64,000 nt of DNA from Ostrinia nubilalis. Lineage: Eukaryota > Arthropoda > Insecta > Lepidoptera > Crambidae. The number at the start of each line of letters is the position of its first letter. Positions within the stretch are counted from its first letter, which is position 1. Below the pieces are notes generated by a model that had not been told where the DNA came from, did no database searches, and saw only the letters and a program-made list of their open reading frames with translations. Made by a program: the position numbers and the translations under genes. The stretch lies in the NCBI RefSeq assembly GCF_963855985.1, contig NC_087100.1:3445001-3509000 (forward strand). Direction: 5' to 3'. This document shows positions 58,776 to 64,000 of this stretch, piece by piece.

Positions 58776-59117
58776 GGTACTGGAATTCCTAGATTTAAAA
58801 GAAGTTTTAAAGTAGGTGTTACAAGTGCTTAAAAAATCTCTAGTTAAGGTGGGAAAAACTCATTCAGTTATATTAAATGCACGCTACATTGTATTCTGAA
58901 TATTAAATAGTTAACCTTTATAAAAAGAAACATGGCAAAATGTGACGTTTATACAAAGAGTGCGGTCCCGGAAAATTAAACACACCGACAAAAAGATGAA
59001 AGACGTTTCATTATTCTTTTGTATGGTGCATGAAAATCGTGCAAAAAGGATACTATTATGTAAGGTTTGTTTGGCTTTGAAAGCTTAGCATTAACATAGA
59101 TAAATAGATAGATTATT
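58776..59117. other. No gene seen
   Basis: AT-rich sequence without features. Confidence 0.3.
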
Positions 59118-59267
59118 GATCGTTTCATCCACGATAATCCAATTGCAACGCTGTTATCACACACACACTACAATAATGACGCTCGGATTGCTCGGATCAA
59201 ACTCCCCGCACACCGCGCTTCCCTCGACCAAAAAGTGGTGGGGCGCGTCTTCGTGGATGAAACGATC
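59118..59267. mobile_element. Foldback MITE with GATCGTTTCATCCACGA ends
   Basis: A perfect 17-bp inverted end pair (GATCGTTTCATCCACGA and complement) encloses 116 bp that includes CACACACAC and GTGGTGGGGCGCGTCT. Two overlapping ORFs on opposite strands are artefacts. Confidence 0.75.
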
Positions 59268-59947
59268 TATAGAAATCAATTGTAGGTACACCACATAAGA
59301 CAAGAAAGTAAAGAAATACACACAAAAGAGACGGCATAATTTAGGCAGTCTTATTGCTATAAAGCAAACAATGATTTCAGATAAATATAACCGGGAGGAC
59401 CTGGATTCGATGCTCTGATATGGACCTCTATAATGTTTCCACGCAGACTGCTGCTTCCAAATTACATCAGTGCAATAAAGTTTTAATAAGACATGATGGG
59501 TTCAGAGTTATTGTTGCCAGAACGAAATCTACACTAAAATCTTAAAACTTTTTCAATATTGCAACATTTGCATGCTCCTTCGATTCGTCTTATCAAATCT
59601 TCCTTCAAAAACATTTCACGGGAATTCTAAAAGTCAACAAGGTCTTCTGAACCCGACGTTGCTATTAACCTTTGACATATCGAAGGAACCGACCAAATTA
59701 AATCTCTGACAAGACATTTGGGTGGTAAAAGGCTATATTTTCCCTCAATTTGGGGTGTAAATAAATTGCCCTAAGTGTTCTTTGCGAGGGAGAACGCGAT
59801 TTCATATTTTGGTATTACTCGTATATGAATATAGAGCTAGATTTATTTTAGACGTTGAATGACTTTTCAGCGGGCTTGCAAGAATAAATTCTAGGTCAAC
59901 CGTTCCAATAGACATAATAATATTAGCTGAAAAAGGTGTGAAAACTT
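59268..59947. other. No gene seen
   Basis: AT-rich sequence without features. Confidence 0.3.
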
Positions 59948-60071
59948 TTAGGCTGAGTTAAACCACCTAACTTTGACGGTAACTTTAACGATAGCCGGAG
60001 TTTTTTGTATGGAGTTTGCCAGATTTTTGACGTTTGTTAAAGTTAAAGTAAGATGGTGCAACTTAGCCTTA
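59948..60071. mobile_element. MITE family A, copy 8
   Basis: TTAGGCTGAGTTAAACCACC and GATGGTGCAACTTAGCCTTA ends; GTATGGAGTTTGCCAGATTT inside. Confidence 0.9.
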
Positions 60072-61319
60072 AAACCCAGTAACCTGCGTTAGTCTTACTC
60101 GTATTAATAATGTACGAAAAATGTTCTTTTAATTTTCATTATAAAAAATGTCCGTACTTTTTTTGCATTCAGTTACTCTAACTGACGTCTATCCATTTTC
60201 ACGAACTTAATCATGTAACGGATAATTCCACATAAAGATACGTAATCTACATGTGAAAGTGTAAGCTTATCTTACATACAAGCATTCCAACTAGCGTACT
60301 CGTATGATGTACAGACGAGAGCACATTAGACTACATTTTTATTGCAAATTCGCCTCTATTTCAACTGCATAAGAACATGTGTTGAACCTTCATGTGTTGT
60401 TATCTGTACCTATATCTCGCTGCCATGGCTACCCTACCAAACTGTCAAACTGTAGCATTCAGTAACAATGAGTTAATAATTGGAAGTCAACAACTTTTCA
60501 TAAAACTTTATACTCGTAGCTTTGTGTGCGTTGACCTTTAAAAACTGAATATAAAATGTCAGATGTCAATATAACGAAACAAAAGACAGTTATTGCATTG
60601 TGTAAAATGAACTAACGTTTGCCCGCGAAATGGTTACATCTATAGCAATTCTATTCAGATATACTTTCCCTATACATATATTATACTCGTACATAACATA
60701 AGAAGCACTTTCATGTACTAAAAAGCTACTTTCAATAACCTATATTGTAGTTTATGGCTTAGAAATAATTAAGTATAAGAAGCCACGACATCAATCATAC
60801 AAAGAACACGACTCTACCAAACGTAAACAAAAACTCATAGGTACAAAGCTTGTTTGTATTAAGTATATGAAACTCTTAGAAGGTGAACAATAAAGATAGC
60901 AAAAGCCATCCTCCTTAATAAGCCCGCACCCACACAATACTTTATTTAGGGCTATATTACCTATTTATACGCCGTCTGTCGACCATACCTTGACAAATTA
61001 ATACTCTTAGCACGTGCAACCCAAAGCTCTTTTAGACTCGAAACTTTACTTTTGTGACTAGCAAACACTTCTTGTGGATTTAACAGCCAATCCAGTATTT
61101 CAAAAACCCATCCTAGCATATCAAATTACAACAAAATCAATTACAATTCCAATCAATTAGGTTTTAGGTTAGTTTCGTCCGGACCAAAAAGGTTGTACTC
61201 ACATTCTGTACCGAATCCTTCTCGCCTTCTTGGTAACACTGACAGTTGAGTTAAAAAAAGAAGAAAGGGTTTGGTTTATTCAAATTTTGGAAAAAGGAAC
61301 ACTTTTGAAAATGGTATTT
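60072..61319. other. No gene seen
   Basis: AT-rich sequence without recognised repeats or ORFs. Confidence 0.35.
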
Positions 61320-61500
61320 GTTTTCAGCTGACTCGCGAGGTGTAGTAGTGCGAGAGCATGCGCCGAGTACGCACCGCACATGCGCAGAACGAGCGGGGAT
61401 GGCAGGCAATTATTTTCTGTGAAATTTCCGTCTCACCGCCTCGTATCGGAAATTTTTAGGGCTTGGCCCGTTCCAGTCGCGGTAAAGCCAGGCTTCTGAC
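61320..61500. promoter_or_regulatory. GC- and CpG-rich single-copy patch, tentative promoter or first exon
   Basis: About 180 bp with many CpG sites in an AT-rich setting, including GAGCATGCGCCGAGTACGCA and CACATGCGCAGAACGAGCGG, whose ATGCGC pieces resemble NRF-1/Ewg half-sites. It shows no inverted ends, unlike the GC-rich element at 40.6 kb. It lies about 9.1 kb upstream of the receptor start on the receptor's strand. The link is inference. Confidence 0.25.
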
Positions 61501-61786
61501 AGGTAATCATGACTGTCGTTTTAGGGTAAAATTAGATGACGTTGCGGTTATTGCTTCATTGAATTGACGTCACATATACGTCGTTGTAACACTTAAAATA
61601 GTACAATGACTCTACTTTAAGATCGACCTTTAATAATTTCTAGTTTAAAAATAAGAAACTCTCATTAACCTTTGAAGAGACTCGGATAGTTTGCACAATA
61701 TTTTAATGGTACCAAGAAAGGTTACAGTTTAATGGGCTTTATTTATTTTTGTATACACGTGGTAGGCTTTACCCTCAGTTTTTATA

Positions 61787-63636
61787 CAGGGTGTCCCGTA
61801 ATGTAACGTCAAGCCGGAACTGGGTGTTGAGGCAAGTTGTGCTGGTTATCAGAAAAATATAAAAAAAAATCTATGTGGCATATTTTAAAAATAATAGGCA
61901 TTTAAAAAAAAACAAAAAATTCTACTCCAGGTGACCGTCCTTTTGCTCGTGTTGCCACAAATCTTAATTTTTTCCAAATTTTTTTTTTGTTATGTAACCC
62001 TGAATAATGCTTCTCTAAATTGTTATCAAAATTACAAAACCAGCTGCTCCAGCTTGGATGAAAAAATACATTATTTCAAAAAAAAATTTCAAAATAAAAA
62101 TTTTGCCTAGTTTAAACTGACTGTACTGAAAAAAAAAATGTACTATGCGAGTGTGGCAAGTGACGTCATAATTTGGCGCATTTAGTAAGGATTCCAAAAT
62201 GGTATAACACTTGGTAAATTTTTGCTGTAATTGTCGACAATTTTTGGTTTTTTGGAAATACTCCCGTTTTTAACTTTATCTACCTTGGTTAAAAATTATT
62301 ATTCTAATGTGCCCAAAATTCAAGTTTCTATGACTGACTACCGTACAGTCAGTCACAGAAACTTTTGTCACCATGACAGTAATTAGTAGTTGACATACTG
62401 TGACAAAAGTCACCCGTGCGCGCGCGCCTTTACTACCTGCTCTGCCTGCACTTGTACTTGGCAACAGGGATAATAAGGATATGAAGTTTCGGTTATGGAT
62501 ACGGTTACGGATATTAGAATAATATTATACCGGTTTCGGTTACGGTCACGGATATGAAATCATTTCAGATTATCCGAAAGTCTCGGATAATTTCGGTTAC
62601 GGAATTATTAGAATTTCAAAAATGTAGGTATAATACAAATAGCAAGATGCTGCGTGAGCGTGACCCACATAGCTACTTTATGTACCAACTAAGACGACAC
62701 CTATGTATGATAAAGGTACAACAGGCTGGCATATTAGATGGTACCAGCGAATGCCAGACAAGTTGGTAGGTAACAAATATTAAGATTTAAGGTAGGTACA
62801 ATTCCAAGACGGGCCGCAGACCGCAAACTGCAACCGCAAACTCCAAAACTATGAAATCGGCAGCGCGGCATTGCAGCTGCGGCGTGTATACTGCAGATTT
62901 CATAGAGTTTTGCAGTTTGGCCTTTATCCGAAACTATCCGTAACTTTTGAATCAGTTTCGGTTACGGTTATGGACATTTTTTTATTTCGGATATCCGATA
63001 GTTTCGGTTACGGTTACGGATATCCATAACATCCCTGCTTGGTAAGATGGCCCTCTCCGTCCCGCTCATACCTTTTAAAATGGCTTCTCCACCTCATTTA
63101 AGCCAGAAACTTGAATTTTGGGCACATTAGAATAATATTTTTAACCAAGGTAGATAAAGTTAAAAACGGGATTATTTCCAATAAACAAAAATTGTCGACA
63201 ATTACAGCAAGATTTTACAAAGTGTTATACCATTTTGGAATCCTTACTAAATGCGCCAAATTATGACGTCACTTGCCACACTCGCATAGTACAATTTTTT
63301 TTCAGTACAGTCAGTTTAAACTAGGCAAAATTTTTATTTTGAAAATTTTTTTGGGAATAATGTATTTTTTTCATCCAAGTTGGAGCAGCTGGTTTTGTAT
63401 TTTTGATAACAATTTAGAGAAGCATTATTCAGGGTTACATAACAAAAAAAAAATTTGGAAAAAGTGAAGATTTGTGGCAACACGAGTAAAATGACCGTCA
63501 CCTGGAGTAGAATATTTTGATTTTTTTTAAATGCCTATTATTTTTAAAATAGATTTTTTTTTATATTTTTCTGATAACCAGCACAACTTGCCTCAACACC
63601 CAGTTCCGGCTTGACGTTACATTACGGGACACCCTG
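61787..63636. mobile_element. 1.85-kb palindromic element, TA target site, nested insertion
   Basis: Ends CAGGGTGTCCCGTAATGTAA and complement, each bordered by TA. The arms are 61787-62328 and 63115-63636 (about 540 and 520 bp), near identical, with landmarks CCAGCTGCTCCAGCTTGGAT (62040) against its complement (63378) and AGTGACGTCATAATTTGGCG against its complement. The interior carries a hAT element at 62465-63037; without it the spacer is about 205 bp and includes GACTGACTACCGTACAGTCA. No transposase was recognised. A TA duplication with CAGGG ends fits Tc1/mariner-type non-autonomous elements. The ORFs at 62015-62197 and 63273-63467 are mirror copies. Confidence 0.85.
62465..63037. mobile_element. 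hAT element nested in the palindrome
   Basis: The ends CAGGGAT and ATCCCTG are flanked by CTTGGCAA (62457-62464) and CTTGGTAA (63038-63045), an 8-bp duplication with one mismatch. Subterminal regions on both sides repeat GGTTACGGATAT and TTTCGGTTACGG several times. A GCAGTTTGC-type inverted pair (62822-62850 against 62900-62925) lies inside. No transposase ORF. Confidence 0.8.
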
Positions 63637-64000
63637 TATAGCTCTTCCTGACGGGCAGCTTTTATATTGTTATTTATAAAGGATAGGCACTTAAGGCTAA
63701 TACTTTGGCTTCTAATGTACTTGTAACAGGTCCATTTGCGTAAAAATATAGTAAACTTACAGTATAGGAGAAACTTTAGGACTTCAGGAGTTTCATAATA
63801 ATTACTTGAAAGGGGTCAAAAGTAATGACAATGGAGAGTCAATGCTATTTACCCACAATTGTGATAACAAACTTAAATTTTAACACAAATAAACAAAACA
63901 CAATATTCCTACGTTATACCTTTATATCAATCAATCAAATATTTAACCATCGACGTCAATCAGCATAATTATTTATTAAACTTAGTAAAGGCATAACACT
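63637..64000. other. No gene seen
   Basis: AT-rich end of the window without features. Confidence 0.3.

Noticed and set aside
62480..63030. Telomere-like GGTTACGG repeats
   Set aside because: Insect telomeres use TTAGG; the motif lies inside a hAT element with clear ends and target duplication.

Overview
The window looks like a moth or butterfly (Lepidoptera) nuclear genome: AT-rich, almost no long ORFs, and crowded with repeats whose ends resemble common lepidopteran families (GTCT-linked elements ending in a CGCGGGCGG-type motif, small palindromic MITEs such as TAGGCTGAGTTGCACC and CGCCCGTATTCACAAAC, GAAA-linked tails, and LINE tails ending in a ...QQWTSxG stop). No species can be named. 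There are no bacterial features, no CRISPR array and no rRNA or tRNA gene that I can support.

The only gene I consider intact is on the minus strand at 50911-52236. It is an uninterrupted 441-codon class A GPCR that closely resembles the insect short neuropeptide F receptor (sNPFR). A strong splice-donor sequence lies 15 nt past its stop. A 51-bp-arm hairpin lies about 300 bp upstream of its start, and a GC-rich, CpG-rich patch at 61.3-61.5 kb, upstream on the same strand, is a tentative promoter candidate.

The rest is mostly mobile DNA, usually broken or non-autonomous, with several nested insertions. From left to right: a LINE tail at the left edge; a ~5 kb element with ~0.8-0.9 kb inverted arms (1.1-6.15 kb) that has taken in other repeats; a decayed pogo-like transposase between TA-flanked inverted ends (10.8-11.9 kb); a LINE tail with an inverted 5' part (12.9-13.1 kb); a tandem-plus-inverted satellite-like element (14.3-15.1 kb); a 970-bp palindrome of GTCT-linked elements (19.3-20.3 kb); a four-exon broken transposase of the DDE_Tnp_4 (PIF/Harbinger, ISL2EU-like) type with a duplicated Cys-rich exon and a MITE in one intron (20.56-23.03 kb); a hAT element (23.7-24.2 kb); an element with an 8-bp target duplication whose unoccupied target copy survives next door (24.6-25.25 kb); a 1.1-kb palindrome inserted in another repeat (26.3-27.6 kb); and a THAP-domain exon remnant (29.0 kb).

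Further right come an exact 171-bp tandem duplication (31.3-31.6 kb), a 1.56-kb palindrome with ~730-bp arms (35.5-37.1 kb), a CA microsatellite (37.3 kb), more LINE tails and MITEs, a 71-73 bp tandem repeat (41.6-41.8 kb), nested and single hAT-type elements (45.1, 48.7 kb), and a 1.85-kb palindrome into which a hAT element has inserted (61.8-63.6 kb). No new host multi-gene system is apparent. The most unusual items are the duplicated-exon transposase, the large near-perfect palindromes with nested insertions, and the single-exon receptor.
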